Shown: piece after piece, positions 9,504-19,536 of the stretch
Layout of the letters: each line of letters opens with the position of its first letter
How positions within the stretch are numbered: the stretch's first letter is position 1
Origin: Flavobacteriia bacterium
GTDB taxonomy: Bacteria > Bacteroidota > Bacteroidia > Flavobacteriales > Flavobacteriaceae
Length of the DNA stretch: 64,000 nucleotides
Direction: 5' to 3'
NCBI GenBank assembly: GCA_004293165.1
Contig: RDYL01000007.1
Location: forward strand, 1 to 64,000
The notes under the pieces: generated by a model
What the model was told of the DNA's origin: nothing
The model's input: the letters and a program-made list of their open reading frames with translations, nothing else
Database searches by the model: none
Program-made: the position numbers and the translations under genes

Positions 9504-10421
9504 ATGTATATAGAACAATTAAAAAACCGTAAATACAGTTTGGGAAGTTATATTCCAATTCCTTTGGGATTTATTTTATTAATGATTTTTAATTATATAA
9601 TGTCTGATGGAGTTGATACCAATGAAGTTATCCAGCAGACTATTAGTATGATAGGAGTTAATTTAACTTTTGTTGTTTTGGTTGCTCCATTAGCTTTTGG
9701 ATTATTATTGGTTTTATTTTGGGTGAAATTTATACAGGGTCAAACAATTTTAAGTTTAACTACATCACGATCAAAAATAGATTGGAAACGTGTTTTTTTC
9801 TCCTTTTTTTTGTGGGGAAGTATCACAACTTTAATGATTCTGGCACTTTATTATACTCAACCTGCTAATTTTGTTTGGAATTTTAAACCAGAAAAGTTTT
9901 TTATTTTTTTAGTATTAGCCCTATTTTTAATTCCAATGCAAACTAGTTTTGAGGAATATCTTTTTAGAGCTCACATGATGCAAGGAATTGGCTTGGCAAC
10001 AAACAGCAGATTAATCCCTTTAATTGTAACTTCGGTTTTATTTGGTTTAATGCATATTGCTAATCCAGAAGTTGGTAAAATTGGTTACATTATTATGGTG
10101 TATTATATAGGTACCGGTTTTTTTCTTGGTATCATTACTCTTATGGACGAAGGATTAGAATTAGCATTAGGATTTCACGCAGCCAATAATTTAGTAGGTG
10201 CTTTGTTAGTAACAGCCGATTGGACTGCTTTTCAAACCAATTCCATTTTAAAAGATATATCAGAACCTTCTGCTGGTTTTGATATTTTAATGCCTGTGTT
10301 TGTAATTTTTCCAATTTTGTTATTTGTTTTTTCTAAAGTTTATAGTTGGACTAATTGGAAAGAAAAATTAACTGGTAAATTAATAGATAGTAACACCCAA
10401 TCAAATGATACCTCATTATAA
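9504..10421 (+). CDS. CPBP-family intramembrane metalloprotease
   Basis: The 305-residue protein has about eight membrane helices and the three motifs of the CPBP/Rce1 family: EEYLFR (EExxxR), FGLMH (FxxxH) and HAANN (HxxxN). These supply the catalytic glutamates and metal-binding histidines. Bacterial relatives are tied to prenyl-protein-like processing, bacteriocin immunity or envelope maintenance, but the substrate is not predictable here. A GTG at 9477 opens the frame; the ATG at 9504 better matches a cytoplasmic N-terminus. The 3' end overlaps menE by 17 bases, so the two are likely co-transcribed. Confidence 0.9.
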   Translation: MYIEQLKNRKYSLGSYIPIPLGFILLMIFNYIMSDGVDTNEVIQQTISMIGVNLTFVVLVAPLAFGLLLVLFWVKFIQGQTILSLTTSRSKIDWKRVFFSFFLWGSITTLMILALYYTQPANFVWNFKPEKFFIFLVLALFLIPMQTSFEEYLFRAHMMQGIGLATNSRLIPLIVTSVLFGLMHIANPEVGKIGYIIMVYYIGTGFFLGIITLMDEGLELALGFHAANNLVGALLVTADWTAFQTNSILKDISEPSAGFDILMPVFVIFPILLFVFSKVYSWTNWKEKLTGKLIDSNTQSNDTSL

Positions 10422-11466
10422 AAATATTCATAATCGCTTTAAAATTAATGGGATTCATATAGACAAAGAGGCTGTTTTTCTGTTTTCTTATAATTTAATT
10501 AAAGAAGGTGATGCATTTGAAAAGGAGTTGGGTAATTTCTTATTAGATTGGTTTGACGACAAAGAAACCATTGAGTTAACAACTTCTGGGACTACTGGAA
10601 CACCTAAAAATATTACAATAAATAAACAATCGATGGTGCATTCTGCTATTGCAACTGCAGATTTTTTTGATTTGCATCCGCAAGATAAAGCATTATTGTG
10701 TCTTTCGCCACGCTATATTGCGGGCAAGATGATGATTGTAAGAGCTTTAATTATTGGATTGGAATTAGATATTTTAACTCCAAGTTCGCATTTAGACGAT
10801 TTGCAATTAGATAAAAAATATGATTTCGTAGCAATAGTTCCTTTACAAGCAGAAAATAGCTTAGCTAAGTTGCAGCAATTTAAAAAGATTCTTGTTGGTG
10901 GTGCTAAAGTTTTTGATGAACTAGCTAATAAATTACAATTGATTCAATCTGATATTTACGAAACATATGGTATGACCGAAACGATAACCCATATTGCAGC
11001 TAAAAAAATAGGGGAGGATTATTTTAATGTCTTATCACATGCTACTGTATCATCAGATACTAGAAATTGTTTGGTTATAGATGCACCAAGTATTTCTACT
11101 GAAAAAATTATAACGAATGATATTGTTGAAATTCAAAACAGCAAACAATTCAAGTGGTTAGGACGTTATGACAATGTAATTAATAGTGGAGGAATTAAAT
11201 TATTCCCGGAGCAAATTGAAGCTAAATTAACTTCAAAATTAACTAATAGATTTTTTATTTCTGGCCAACCCGATGCAATTTTAGGAACTAAAGTTATTTT
11301 AGTTATAGAGGGTGAAGAATATAAAATTGATGCAGACTTTTTTAATTCACTATCTAAATTTGAAAAACCGAAAGAAATCTTTTTTGTTTCTCAATTTTCA
11401 GAAACAGCAACTAATAAAGTAAATAGAATACAAACATTAAAAAGTATAAGTAAGTTAAAAAAATAA
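10405..11466 (+). CDS. menE: o-succinylbenzoate-CoA ligase-like AMP-binding enzyme
   Basis: The 353-residue protein is a compact member of the acyl-adenylate-forming family. The P-loop reads TTSGTTGTPK, followed by YETYGMTET and GRYDNVINSGGIKLFPEQIE, and a C-terminal KVNR near the catalytic lysine position. MenE activates o-succinylbenzoate in menaquinone synthesis. Bacteroidota MenE proteins are short like this one, and menI and menF occur elsewhere in the window (about 27-28 kb), supporting the pathway. It overlaps the CPBP gene at its start and shares a terminator with the convergent M1 peptidase gene. Confidence 0.82.
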   Translation: MIPHYKNIHNRFKINGIHIDKEAVFLFSYNLIKEGDAFEKELGNFLLDWFDDKETIELTTSGTTGTPKNITINKQSMVHSAIATADFFDLHPQDKALLCLSPRYIAGKMMIVRALIIGLELDILTPSSHLDDLQLDKKYDFVAIVPLQAENSLAKLQQFKKILVGGAKVFDELANKLQLIQSDIYETYGMTETITHIAAKKIGEDYFNVLSHATVSSDTRNCLVIDAPSISTEKIITNDIVEIQNSKQFKWLGRYDNVINSGGIKLFPEQIEAKLTSKLTNRFFISGQPDAILGTKVILVIEGEEYKIDADFFNSLSKFEKPKEIFFVSQFSETATNKVNRIQTLKSISKLKK

Positions 11467-11494
11467 AAGAAGACTAATTGTCTTCTTTTATTTT
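11460..11494. terminator. bidirectional terminator at the menE/M1 peptidase junction
   Basis: A perfect 15-bp stem (AAAATAAAAGAAGAC and complement) with a 5-base loop joins two convergent genes. It overlaps the last codons of both, including the M1 peptidase stop at 11474. Confidence 0.88.
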
Positions 11495-13093
11495 AACAAA
11501 AAACTGATTATCATAAATTTGAAAACTCTTTTTACTAAGTTTTTTTAATTTAATTTTTTGTTCTTTGATTGTAGGCTGCAATCTAATTTTTGTATCCTCG
11601 AAACCAATATCTAAAGGCATATTAAAATCATCAGTAGTATTATTCCATGAATAATAGAGATAGTCACCTTTTATTTTATACAAGAATACAGGCACCTGAT
11701 TAGTATATAAGTATTGATGGAATATTGTTGATAAATCCATACCAGAAGCTTTATTGAAATAATTAATAACGGTATCTGAGGTAATTATTTTCTTTTTAAA
11801 AGTTTCTGAATAATTATATAAAATTTTCCACCATTTTTCATCGTCTCCAATAACATGTCTTAATGTATTCAATAACAAAGAACCTTTATAATACATATCT
11901 CCAGAACCTTCGTTGTTTACGCCATATTGACCAATGATAGGTTTGTCATTTCTAACGTTTCTTGCTTGACCGTTTACATATTTCATGGCATCATTATAGC
12001 CTTTAATGCATTCGATAAATACTGTTTCAGAATAAGTTGTAAAACCTTCGTGAATCCACATATCAGCAATATCTGTACTAGTTATACTATTTCCAAACCA
12101 TTCGTGTCCAGTTTCGTGTATGGTTATAAAATCAAAAAACATCCCAACACCGGTACCTGATAAGTCCATTCCCATGTATCCTTTCTTGTACTTATTACCA
12201 TAGGCTACAGCACTTTGATGTTCCATCCCTAAATAAGGAGTTTCAACTAATTTATAGCCATCTTCCCAAAATGGATAACGACCAAATTTAGACTGAAAAC
12301 ATTCCATCATTGGTTTTACTTCCATAAAATGTTCACGCGCTTTAGCTTCGTTTTCTCTCAAAACATAATAATCCAAATCTAAATCAGGCATTTTATCCTG
12401 AATATGAATGTAATCAGCAATATTTACTGTAATGGTGTAATTGTTAATTGGATTTTTTACTTCCCAATCCCAACGAGTATAACCATTTTTTAAATCTTGA
12501 GATCCTAAAAATCGTCCGTTAGAAACATTCATTAATCCATTTGGAACAGCTACTTTTATTGAAGCGCCATTATCAGGTTCATCGCTTTGAGAATCTTTCA
12601 CGGGGTACCATAAACTAGCTCCAGTTCCTTGGACAGCAACACCTATAAAATCTTTTCCATTACTATCCTTTTTGAAAACAAAACCGCCATCCCAAGGCGC
12701 ATTTTTTGCAATTAATGGATTTCCTGAATAATAAAATTTAAGTTTATGGTTGGATTTAGAAAGTAATTTTTCAGGAAAATCAATAAAAACTGCATCATTA
12801 TCGCGTTTATAATTTAATTTCTTCGTATTCCAAATAATAGAATCTACTTTCATATTCTCAAATAAATCTATTTGAATTTTTTGAGTAGGAGATACCACAT
12901 CAAAAGTTATTTCATTAAATCCTTTGATGCTTCTTTGTTCCGGATTTATAGTGATGTTTAAATCATAACGCTTTACGTCATACGCTGTTCTTTCGGCTCG
13001 TAAACCTCCTTGTAAAGAATCACGACGCGTAAATTGTGCATTCATTTGTTGAATACCGAGTAAAATTAAGATAACTAAAAATCTGTTTTTCAT
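11474..13093 (-). CDS. secreted M1-family metallopeptidase (aminopeptidase N-like)
   Basis: The 539-residue protein has a signal peptide (MKNRFLVILILLGIQQMNAQ) and then an M1 beta-domain. The gluzincin zinc site is HETGH at 326-330 with the third ligand E349 in WIHEGF. The aminopeptidase exopeptidase motif is degenerate: GMEHQSAVAYG occupies the place of GAMEN. There is no C-terminal ARM domain, consistent with short Bacteroidota M1 proteins that act in the periplasm or outside the cell. It is a single gene, convergent with menE. Confidence 0.9.
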   Translation of the reverse strand: MKNRFLVILILLGIQQMNAQFTRRDSLQGGLRAERTAYDVKRYDLNITINPEQRSIKGFNEITFDVVSPTQKIQIDLFENMKVDSIIWNTKKLNYKRDNDAVFIDFPEKLLSKSNHKLKFYYSGNPLIAKNAPWDGGFVFKKDSNGKDFIGVAVQGTGASLWYPVKDSQSDEPDNGASIKVAVPNGLMNVSNGRFLGSQDLKNGYTRWDWEVKNPINNYTITVNIADYIHIQDKMPDLDLDYYVLRENEAKAREHFMEVKPMMECFQSKFGRYPFWEDGYKLVETPYLGMEHQSAVAYGNKYKKGYMGMDLSGTGVGMFFDFITIHETGHEWFGNSITSTDIADMWIHEGFTTYSETVFIECIKGYNDAMKYVNGQARNVRNDKPIIGQYGVNNEGSGDMYYKGSLLLNTLRHVIGDDEKWWKILYNYSETFKKKIITSDTVINYFNKASGMDLSTIFHQYLYTNQVPVFLYKIKGDYLYYSWNNTTDDFNMPLDIGFEDTKIRLQPTIKEQKIKLKKLSKKSFQIYDNQFFVKIKEDN

Positions 13094-13160
13094 AGGTTTT
13101 ATATACTTTATAATAATTTATTGAATATCTGTAAAACTATAAAGTTAAACTCATTAAGTA

Positions 13161-14192
13161 CTAGTTTATTATAAATTTTTTAGTTTCTTTATGTCCATTT
13201 TCTTCTAAAACAAAAATATAAGTGCCTTTATTCAAAGAGGTTATTGAAATACTTTCAATATTGCTTTCAATATTGCTGAAAAATGTTCCATTCAAAATAT
13301 TTTTGCCATCAATAGTATAGATAGAATAATTTGGATTTTGGTATTTTATTGGATCAAATTTTATAGAAATTGTGCCGTTTTTTATATCATTTGAAATAAT
13401 GTTTAGGGGTATATTATTTTGTGAAGAAAAATTTGATGTACTTAATAATGAATTCCATGATTTAGAAACCGATACTAGGCCAATATAACCAGTTGGAATA
13501 ACAGCCCAATTAGTTCTAAAATTCATTCTATCTATCGAAGTAAATTCACTTAAATTTGAACCTAAAGTGGTTGTAATGGAAGGAGTTGGTTCAGTAGATG
13601 AAATATCAGGATTTAGAAAAAGAGAAACGGCATCGTCAGTAGTACCTGGATTAAAAGTATATTTCATGACTACAAGATAATTTGTATTAAAATTTAATGC
13701 AGAGGTTAATACTTTGGTACCAGATTCTTTTTGTAATGCAAGAACAAAATTGGAACCCACTTTGTAGGCGCTTAATCTAAAAAGAGTATTATAATTACCA
13801 GCACCCATCACTCTAAAAAAATCAGTAGAACTAGAATTATTAGGATCTAAAACTGCATTAGAAAAATTTAGTACAAATGAAAAATAAGCTGTACCAGAGC
13901 TTATTGAAGAAAAGACTGTACCTGTAGCATCTCCACTTGGAGCAATATTAATCGCACTATTTGAAGAGCCGTAACCAGTATATGAAATAGCAAAATTTTT
14001 CACTTGTGTATTTACACAACCAAATCCAGAGCAAACACCCAATCCAGCAGGATTTGAGGAATTATTTGTCCATGTGCCTTGACCACTTAAATTTGAATTA
14101 ACAGTATAATTAGAAAAGTCGTCATAAAACACATTTTGTCCAAAACTTGTAAAAAATAAAAAGAAAAAAAATAGAGATAAAGTTGTTTTCAT
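13161..14192 (-). CDS. T9SS type A sorting-domain secreted protein
   Basis: The 343-residue protein begins with a signal peptide (MKTTLSLFFFFLFFTSFGQ). A beta-rich N-terminal region (FYDDFSNYTVNSNLSGQGTW) suggests a concanavalin-like or adhesin-type fold. The last 80 residues form the type A sorting domain (YSIYTIDGKNILNGTFFSN, ITSLNKGTYIFVLEENGH, ending TKKFIIN), which directs export through the type IX system and surface attachment. The frame opens 12 codons earlier, but the ATG at 14192 starts the signal peptide. Cargo function is unknown; no catalytic motif was seen. Confidence 0.85.
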   Translation of the reverse strand: MKTTLSLFFFFLFFTSFGQNVFYDDFSNYTVNSNLSGQGTWTNNSSNPAGLGVCSGFGCVNTQVKNFAISYTGYGSSNSAINIAPSGDATGTVFSSISSGTAYFSFVLNFSNAVLDPNNSSSTDFFRVMGAGNYNTLFRLSAYKVGSNFVLALQKESGTKVLTSALNFNTNYLVVMKYTFNPGTTDDAVSLFLNPDISSTEPTPSITTTLGSNLSEFTSIDRMNFRTNWAVIPTGYIGLVSVSKSWNSLLSTSNFSSQNNIPLNIISNDIKNGTISIKFDPIKYQNPNYSIYTIDGKNILNGTFFSNIESNIESISITSLNKGTYIFVLEENGHKETKKFIIN

Positions 14193-14295
14193 AAAAATAA
14201 AATATATTTTAAAATATCTAAATTTCAAATATAATCAAATTAAAAAAGGTACAAAAATAGTTGAAATTATATTTCAAAATAAATAGAAATTCTAA

Positions 14296-15963
14296 TTAAA
14301 ATTCAGCATTTCTTTGAATATAAATTTCTTTGTTAGATTTTGGATGAATAAAAATCAATTGCTCTGCGTGTAAATGCAAACGATTGCCTTTTGTACCATA
14401 TAAATCATCACCAACAATTGGGGTATTTAACCCTAATTCATGTGAAGCATGAACTCTTAGTTGATGCGTTCTTCCTGTAATGGGGTAGAAGTAAACTAAT
14501 GTTTGGTTATTGCTAACTTCAATTTTTTCCCATTTGGTTTGTGCGATTTTTCCGTGTTCGTAACAAACTAATTGTCGTGGTCTGTCATCTAAATCTACCC
14601 GAAGCGGTAAATCAATAAAGCCTTCGTTTTCTTCTAAAATTCCATCTAATAAAGCTACATAGCGTTTTTTTATGGTTCTTTTTATAAACTGACTTTGCAA
14701 TTTTACATATGTTTCTTCATCTTTAGCAATCAGCATTAAACCCGAAGTTGACATGTCTAAACGATGTATAATTAGCGGTCCGGTTGCGTTTGGATATAAT
14801 TCTTTAACTCTTTGATACACAGAATCGGATATGATTTTTCCGGGAACCGATAAAAATTCAGCAGGTTTATTTATTACGGCTAAAATTTCATCCTCATAAA
14901 CAATTTCAATATTTTTTCCTTCTGCTGGATTTTCCTGAAACGGATTCGCTTCCATATCCAAACCATCTAACATGTGCGATAATAAAATGGGTTCACATTT
15001 GCTTTTACAAGCTGGATAAAATTGTTTGTGCTTTCTTATTTCCGATTTTGGCGATTGTCCCCACCAAAATTCAGCCATAGCAATTGGTTTTAAATTATGT
15101 TCGAAAGCGTAATGTAATAATTTGGGAGCAGCACATTCTCCCGCTCCAGCCGGCGGATTATTGTTGAAAATTTCACCAATACTTTTTCGCTCGCCAAATT
15201 GATTTAAAAACGAATATTCAGCAAACAATTTTTGTTGCAAAGCACCCGATTTTTGTCGACGTTCATCTTTATGTTGATTGATTTCATCTAAAAGTAAATT
15301 GACTTCATTTTGAGCCTTTTCGATTTGAAAATTCCAATATTTGGTCATTTTTTTGAGTAAAATGCTTTCTTTTTTGCTTTCTTCGGAAAGTTTAAATTCT
15401 AATTGTTCAATTTCAGCTGAAGATAAATTGGTGAATGAAATTCGTTTTTCATCGCGTTCAACCTTCAATCTTTTGATTTTATCTTTCTGATTTTGAATGT
15501 CTGAATTGGCTTCGTTTTTTGTGTTTTCTAATTGCTTTTTTTTATCTCGAAGTTCGTCTGAATTTTCTAATATTTCAATTTGACGATTGATTGCATTTAA
15601 AACTTCTTCTTCTTTTCTAAAAAAACCATCTTCGTGTAACATATCAAAAATCGTTGGTACAAAGTAGGGAAGGTGATTCACACCCGCCAGTTTTCCAGAA
15701 AAAGCCCATAAATAGCCTAATTCTTCTTCTTGATTTTGACAAACTAAAACACCAAACATTTTTCCAATCACTAAACCTTCTTGATTTTCTTGTAAACCGA
15801 AATTGTGTTCAAAATCAGATTGTGTTTCTAAATATGCTTGCAATTCAATTGAAGCAATAATGCTCAACTCATGCGGTTCGTAATAAAATGGAAACGTAAA
15901 TTTTTCGGGTAATGAAATACCTGAAATATTAGTTTTGAAAAATTGAAAAAAAGATTCTTTCAT
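14296..15963 (-). CDS. RluA-family pseudouridine synthase with long N-terminal coiled-coil extension
   Basis: The 555-residue protein has two parts. Residues 1-340 are a Bacteroidota-specific extension with a coiled coil (about 130-250) and a segment PAGAGECAAPKLLHYAF. Residues 355-555 are an RluA-type catalytic domain with HRLDMSTSGLMLIAK, whose aspartate is the catalytic residue, and the TGRTHQLRVHASH block. It converts a uridine in RNA to pseudouridine; the exact site is not known. The start ATG at 15963 shares one base with the stop of the upstream gene (TAATG), so a start ten codons earlier is rejected. Confidence 0.9.
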   Translation of the reverse strand: MKESFFQFFKTNISGISLPEKFTFPFYYEPHELSIIASIELQAYLETQSDFEHNFGLQENQEGLVIGKMFGVLVCQNQEEELGYLWAFSGKLAGVNHLPYFVPTIFDMLHEDGFFRKEEEVLNAINRQIEILENSDELRDKKKQLENTKNEANSDIQNQKDKIKRLKVERDEKRISFTNLSSAEIEQLEFKLSEESKKESILLKKMTKYWNFQIEKAQNEVNLLLDEINQHKDERRQKSGALQQKLFAEYSFLNQFGERKSIGEIFNNNPPAGAGECAAPKLLHYAFEHNLKPIAMAEFWWGQSPKSEIRKHKQFYPACKSKCEPILLSHMLDGLDMEANPFQENPAEGKNIEIVYEDEILAVINKPAEFLSVPGKIISDSVYQRVKELYPNATGPLIIHRLDMSTSGLMLIAKDEETYVKLQSQFIKRTIKKRYVALLDGILEENEGFIDLPLRVDLDDRPRQLVCYEHGKIAQTKWEKIEVSNNQTLVYFYPITGRTHQLRVHASHELGLNTPIVGDDLYGTKGNRLHLHAEQLIFIHPKSNKEIYIQRNAEF

Positions 15964-16241
15964 TAGTTGTTGTTTGAATAAAAAAAGTTCCAAACATTTT
16001 TGATTAAAGAATAACTTATAAAAACACTAATAAGAAGAGTTAATATCAGATTTAATAAAGTTGCTTCAAGATGATAACCTTCATAAAAATAATTTAAAAT
16101 GTCTTTTATTTTTTCAAATCTAAATTCAAATCCAAATGGCGTTTCTTTTATAAAAATTGTTTCAAATGTATAATAAAATATGTTGAACATTATTAAACTT
16201 GTCAATAATGTCAACATATAAATATTAGTTTTACTTTTCAA
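15963..16241 (-). CDS. small two-helix membrane protein, hypothetical
   Basis: The 92-residue protein has membrane segments near residues 8-28 (MLTLLTSLIMFNIFYYTF) and 62-84 (LLNLILTLLISVFISYSLI). It belongs to no family I recognise. It lies between the acyl-CoA carboxylase gene (4 bases away) and the pseudouridine synthase (TAATG overlap), so it is translated from the same message. The tight spacing is the best evidence that it is real. Confidence 0.65.
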   Translation of the reverse strand: MKSKTNIYMLTLLTSLIMFNIFYYTFETIFIKETPFGFEFRFEKIKDILNYFYEGYHLEATLLNLILTLLISVFISYSLIKNVWNFFYSNNN

Positions 16242-16245
16242 AATA

Positions 16246-17874
16246 TTAAACTTGAATCACACCTAAATTAAACTGTTTTTCAATAGGAGCGTGGTTGGCG
16301 GCTTCAATTCCCATCGAAATCCAATTTCTAGTTTCTAATGGATCAATAATAGCGTCCGTCCACAAGCGAGAAGCTGCGTAGTAAGGTGAAACTTGTTCGT
16401 CGTAACGTGCTTTTATTTTATCAAATAATTCTTTTTCTTTTACTTCATCAATTACTTCACCTTTTGCTTTTAAAGAAGAAGCTTCAATTTGTGCTAACAC
16501 TTTTGCAGCTTGCGTTCCGCCCATAACCGCTAATTCTGCACTTGGCCAAGCGAAAATTAATCTTGGATCGTAGGCTTTTCCACACATCGCATAATTTCCT
16601 GCTCCGTATGAATTTCCAACAATTACAGTAAATTTAGGAACTACAGAATTTGCCATAGCATTTACCATTTTAGCTCCGTCTTTGATGATTCCACCGTGTT
16701 CTGATTTGGAACCAACCATAAATCCAGTAACATCTTGCACAAATACTAATGGAATTTTCTTTTGGTTACAATTGGCAATAAAACGTGTTGCTTTATCTGC
16801 CGAATCTGAATAAATAGCGCCTCCAAATTGCATTTCGCCTTTGGCATTTTTCACAATTTTACGTTGGTTAGCTACAATTCCAACTGCCCAACCATCAATG
16901 CGAGCATACGCTGTGATTAAGGTTTTTCCATAATCGCCTTTATACTCGTCAAATTCTGAATTATCTACCAAACGTTTGATGATTTCATACATGTCGTATT
17001 GGTCAGCTCTCGATTTTGGTAAAATTCCGTAAATATCTTTTGGTTCTAAAGCTGGTTTTTCGGCTTTCACACGATTGTATCCTGCTTTATCGAAATCGCC
17101 AATTTTGCCTACAATACTTTTAATTCTATTTAAGGCATCTTTATCGTCTTTGGCTTTATAATCCGTCACCCCTGAAATTTCACAATGTGTTGTGGCTCCT
17201 CCAAGTGTTTCGTTATCAATAGTTTCTCCAATAGCTGCTTTTACTAAGTAACTTCCTGCTAAGAAAATACTACCTGTTTTATCTACAATCATGGCTTCAT
17301 CGCTCATAATAGGTAAATAAGCACCACCCGCCACGCAACTTCCCATTACAGCGGCAATTTGGGTAATTCCCATACTGCTCATGATGGCATTGTTTCTGAA
17401 AATACGACCAAAATGTTCTTTATCTGGAAAAATTTCGTCTTGCATTGGTAAATAAACACCCGCCGAATCTACTAAATAGATAATTGGTAATCGATTTTCC
17501 ATAGCAATTTCTTGCGCTCGAAGATTCTTTTTTCCTGTAATTGGAAACCATGCACCCGCTTTTACTGTAGCATCATTAGCTACTACAATACATTGTTTGC
17601 CCGAAATAAATCCAATTTTTACAACAACTCCTCCAGAAGGACAACCACCGTGTTCTTTGTACATGCCGTCGCCAACAAAAGCACCAATTTCAATGCTTTT
17701 TGCTTTTTCATCCAAAAGATAATCAATGCGTTCACGAGCTGTCATTTTTCCTTCAGCGTGTAATTTTTCAATACGTTTGGTTCCGCCACCTAATTTCACT
17801 TGGGCAAATCGGTTTTTTAAATCGGAAAGTAAAAGTTTGTTATGATCTTCGTTTTTATTGAAATTAATGTCCAT
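16246..17874 (-). CDS. acyl-CoA carboxylase beta (carboxyltransferase) subunit
   Basis: The 542-residue protein is full length for the propionyl-/methylcrotonyl-CoA carboxylase beta family. It has the N-terminal carboxyltransferase start (KLHAEGKMTARERIDYLLDE), GGCPSGGVVVKIG, and the C-terminal domain with QDVTGFMVGSKSEHGGIIKDGAKM and FAWPSAELAVMGG. It transfers CO2 from biotin to an acyl-CoA. No biotin-carboxylase alpha subunit is adjacent, so the partner is encoded elsewhere. The DGAKM/VMGG arrangement resembles methylcrotonyl-type enzymes as much as propionyl-type, so the substrate is left open. Confidence 0.92.
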   Translation of the reverse strand: MDINFNKNEDHNKLLLSDLKNRFAQVKLGGGTKRIEKLHAEGKMTARERIDYLLDEKAKSIEIGAFVGDGMYKEHGGCPSGGVVVKIGFISGKQCIVVANDATVKAGAWFPITGKKNLRAQEIAMENRLPIIYLVDSAGVYLPMQDEIFPDKEHFGRIFRNNAIMSSMGITQIAAVMGSCVAGGAYLPIMSDEAMIVDKTGSIFLAGSYLVKAAIGETIDNETLGGATTHCEISGVTDYKAKDDKDALNRIKSIVGKIGDFDKAGYNRVKAEKPALEPKDIYGILPKSRADQYDMYEIIKRLVDNSEFDEYKGDYGKTLITAYARIDGWAVGIVANQRKIVKNAKGEMQFGGAIYSDSADKATRFIANCNQKKIPLVFVQDVTGFMVGSKSEHGGIIKDGAKMVNAMANSVVPKFTVIVGNSYGAGNYAMCGKAYDPRLIFAWPSAELAVMGGTQAAKVLAQIEASSLKAKGEVIDEVKEKELFDKIKARYDEQVSPYYAASRLWTDAIIDPLETRNWISMGIEAANHAPIEKQFNLGVIQV

Positions 17875-17910
17875 TTGGGTTTTGTTGTTTTATTGGTTGG
17901 CTAAAATACG

Positions 17911-17946
17911 AAATCCATCTGAAAAATATATTCTTTAGATGGATTT
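17911..17946 (-). terminator. terminator after the YiaA-like gene
   Basis: A 10-bp stem (AAATCCATCT and complement, arms 17911-17920 and 17937-17946) lies 30 bases past the stop at 17976. The loop is 16 bases. Confidence 0.7.
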
Positions 17947-17975
17947 GAAATAAATTTAACTAATGTTAATTTTTA

Positions 17976-18377
17976 TTATTGTGAGTTAGTATCTCTAGCT
18001 TGACTATCTCTTGTGTTTTTTTGTACTGTTATGGCTCCAAAAATGGATAGTAAGAATGAAAATGCATAAAATCCTTTTTCACTTGCAAGCAAAGTTGCAT
18101 TCCATAATCCTACAATTAGTAAAACAATTGATAATATGGTGGCAAACCAGCAAATTCCGTAATATAAATCGGTTACAGGAATATTTTCTAAACGGTCTCG
18201 AACACTTTTTTGTAAAGAAACCACAGCGAAAAGTCCGAACATTAAAACGGTGAAATAATATCCTTTTTCGTTTAATAGCATATCAGCTCTGAATAATCCG
18301 ATTAAATAACCAATCATTCCAGTTCCTAATGCAATCCAAGATGCAGCAATAAAAGCCGCAGAAGGTTTTTGATACAT
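17976..18377 (-). CDS. YiaA/YiaB-family inner-membrane protein
   Basis: The 133-residue protein contains two copies of the YiaAB unit. Each has two helices: [21 protein letters not shown] with [22 protein letters not shown], then [21 protein letters not shown] with [22 protein letters not shown]. The repeated EKGYYF/EKGFYA and the closing [16 protein letters not shown] mark the duplication. The family is a conserved envelope protein of unknown function. It lies 34 bases from lpxD and may be co-transcribed with it. Confidence 0.85.
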   Translation of the reverse strand: MYQKPSAAFIAASWIALGTGMIGYLIGLFRADMLLNEKGYYFTVLMFGLFAVVSLQKSVRDRLENIPVTDLYYGICWFATILSIVLLIVGLWNATLLASEKGFYAFSFLLSIFGAITVQKNTRDSQARDTNSQ

Positions 18378-18410
18378 AGATTTTTATTTTATAGTTATTA
18401 CAATATTACT

Positions 18411-19409
18411 TTATTTTTTAGAATCGTTGACCATTCTTTTTAAAATAGCCCATTGCCTTAACGCATCTTTGGCATCAATTGCGGGATATCCTAATAATGT
18501 TTTTCCAGCTTCTACATCGCCTGTTACACCAGAACCAGCTCCAATAATAGCTCCATCTCCTATAGTGGTATGGTCTTTAATGGATGCACTTCCACCTATG
18601 ATTACTCCATTTCCTAACGTTACAGAACCTGCTAATCCACTGTTTCCGGCCATGATACAATACATTCCTAATTTAGAATTATGTCCAATTTGAACTAAAT
18701 TATCAATTTTACAGCCATTTCCTAATATAGTAGAACTGAATTTTCCTCTATCAACACAAGTATTAGCACCAATTTCTACATTATCGCCTATGATTACATT
18801 TCCAATTTGCGGAATTTTTACCAATCCTTTTTCAGAATCAGGACGGAAACCAAAGCCATCAGCACCTATAGTTGCGTTTGGATGAATGATACAATCATTT
18901 CCAATGTGACAACGTTCTCTAACCACTGCTCCTGACCAAATGGTAGTATTTTTACCAATGGTAGATTCGTCTAAAACAGTCACATTGGGATATAAAATAG
19001 TGTTTTCTCCAATCACCACGTTTGGACCAACGTAACAATTGGCACCAATTTTTGCACCATCACCAATTTGAGCTGTATCGTCAATGGTAGCCGTTGGATG
19101 AATATCCGATTTGAAAACGGGTGGAGGAGGAGCAAAAATTGATAAAACTTGTGACATAGCTAAATCAGCATTTTTTACTTTGATAAATGCTCTATTTTCG
19201 CCTGGTTCAATAGAAATGTCTTCATTTACAACTGCCACACAGGCTTTAGATGTTGCCCAAAATTTTTCGTATTTTTTGTTTCCGATGAACGAAATTTCAG
19301 TTTCTTTAGCAACTTCTAATTGCTCGGGAGCTGTTATTTTTGTTGTAGTTGAACCAACGATTGTTCCCTTTAAAACGTCATTGATTGCTTCAATTGTTAT
19401 TTGTTTCAT
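18411..19409 (-). CDS. lpxD: UDP-3-O-acylglucosamine N-acyltransferase
   Basis: The 332-residue protein adds the N-linked hydroxyacyl chain in lipid A synthesis. It has an N-terminal uridine-binding domain (residues 1-100) and a left-handed beta helix of hexapeptide repeats (about 105-310). The catalytic histidine is in NLVQIGHNSKLG, followed by GNSGLAGSVTLG. Length and order match LpxD. It is the only lipid A gene in the window; lpxA and lpxC are not adjacent. Confidence 0.95.
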   Translation of the reverse strand: MKQITIEAINDVLKGTIVGSTTTKITAPEQLEVAKETEISFIGNKKYEKFWATSKACVAVVNEDISIEPGENRAFIKVKNADLAMSQVLSIFAPPPPVFKSDIHPTATIDDTAQIGDGAKIGANCYVGPNVVIGENTILYPNVTVLDESTIGKNTTIWSGAVVRERCHIGNDCIIHPNATIGADGFGFRPDSEKGLVKIPQIGNVIIGDNVEIGANTCVDRGKFSSTILGNGCKIDNLVQIGHNSKLGMYCIMAGNSGLAGSVTLGNGVIIGGSASIKDHTTIGDGAIIGAGSGVTGDVEAGKTLLGYPAIDAKDALRQWAILKRMVNDSKK

Positions 19410-19478
19410 TGATTAGTTTGATTGGATATAATTATCGAATATACAAAAACATTACATTTATTTTAATTTTGCAAAAAA

Positions 19479-19515
19479 AAAAATCCGAATATCAATTACT
19501 GAAACTCGGATTTTT
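19479..19515 (-). terminator. terminator of prfB
   Basis: A 10-bp perfect stem (AAAAATCCGA and complement, arms 19479-19488 and 19506-19515) lies 21 bases past the prfB stop, with a run of A on the + strand giving the U-tract. Confidence 0.8.
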
Positions 19516-19536
19516 AGATTTCACAGTATATTTTTA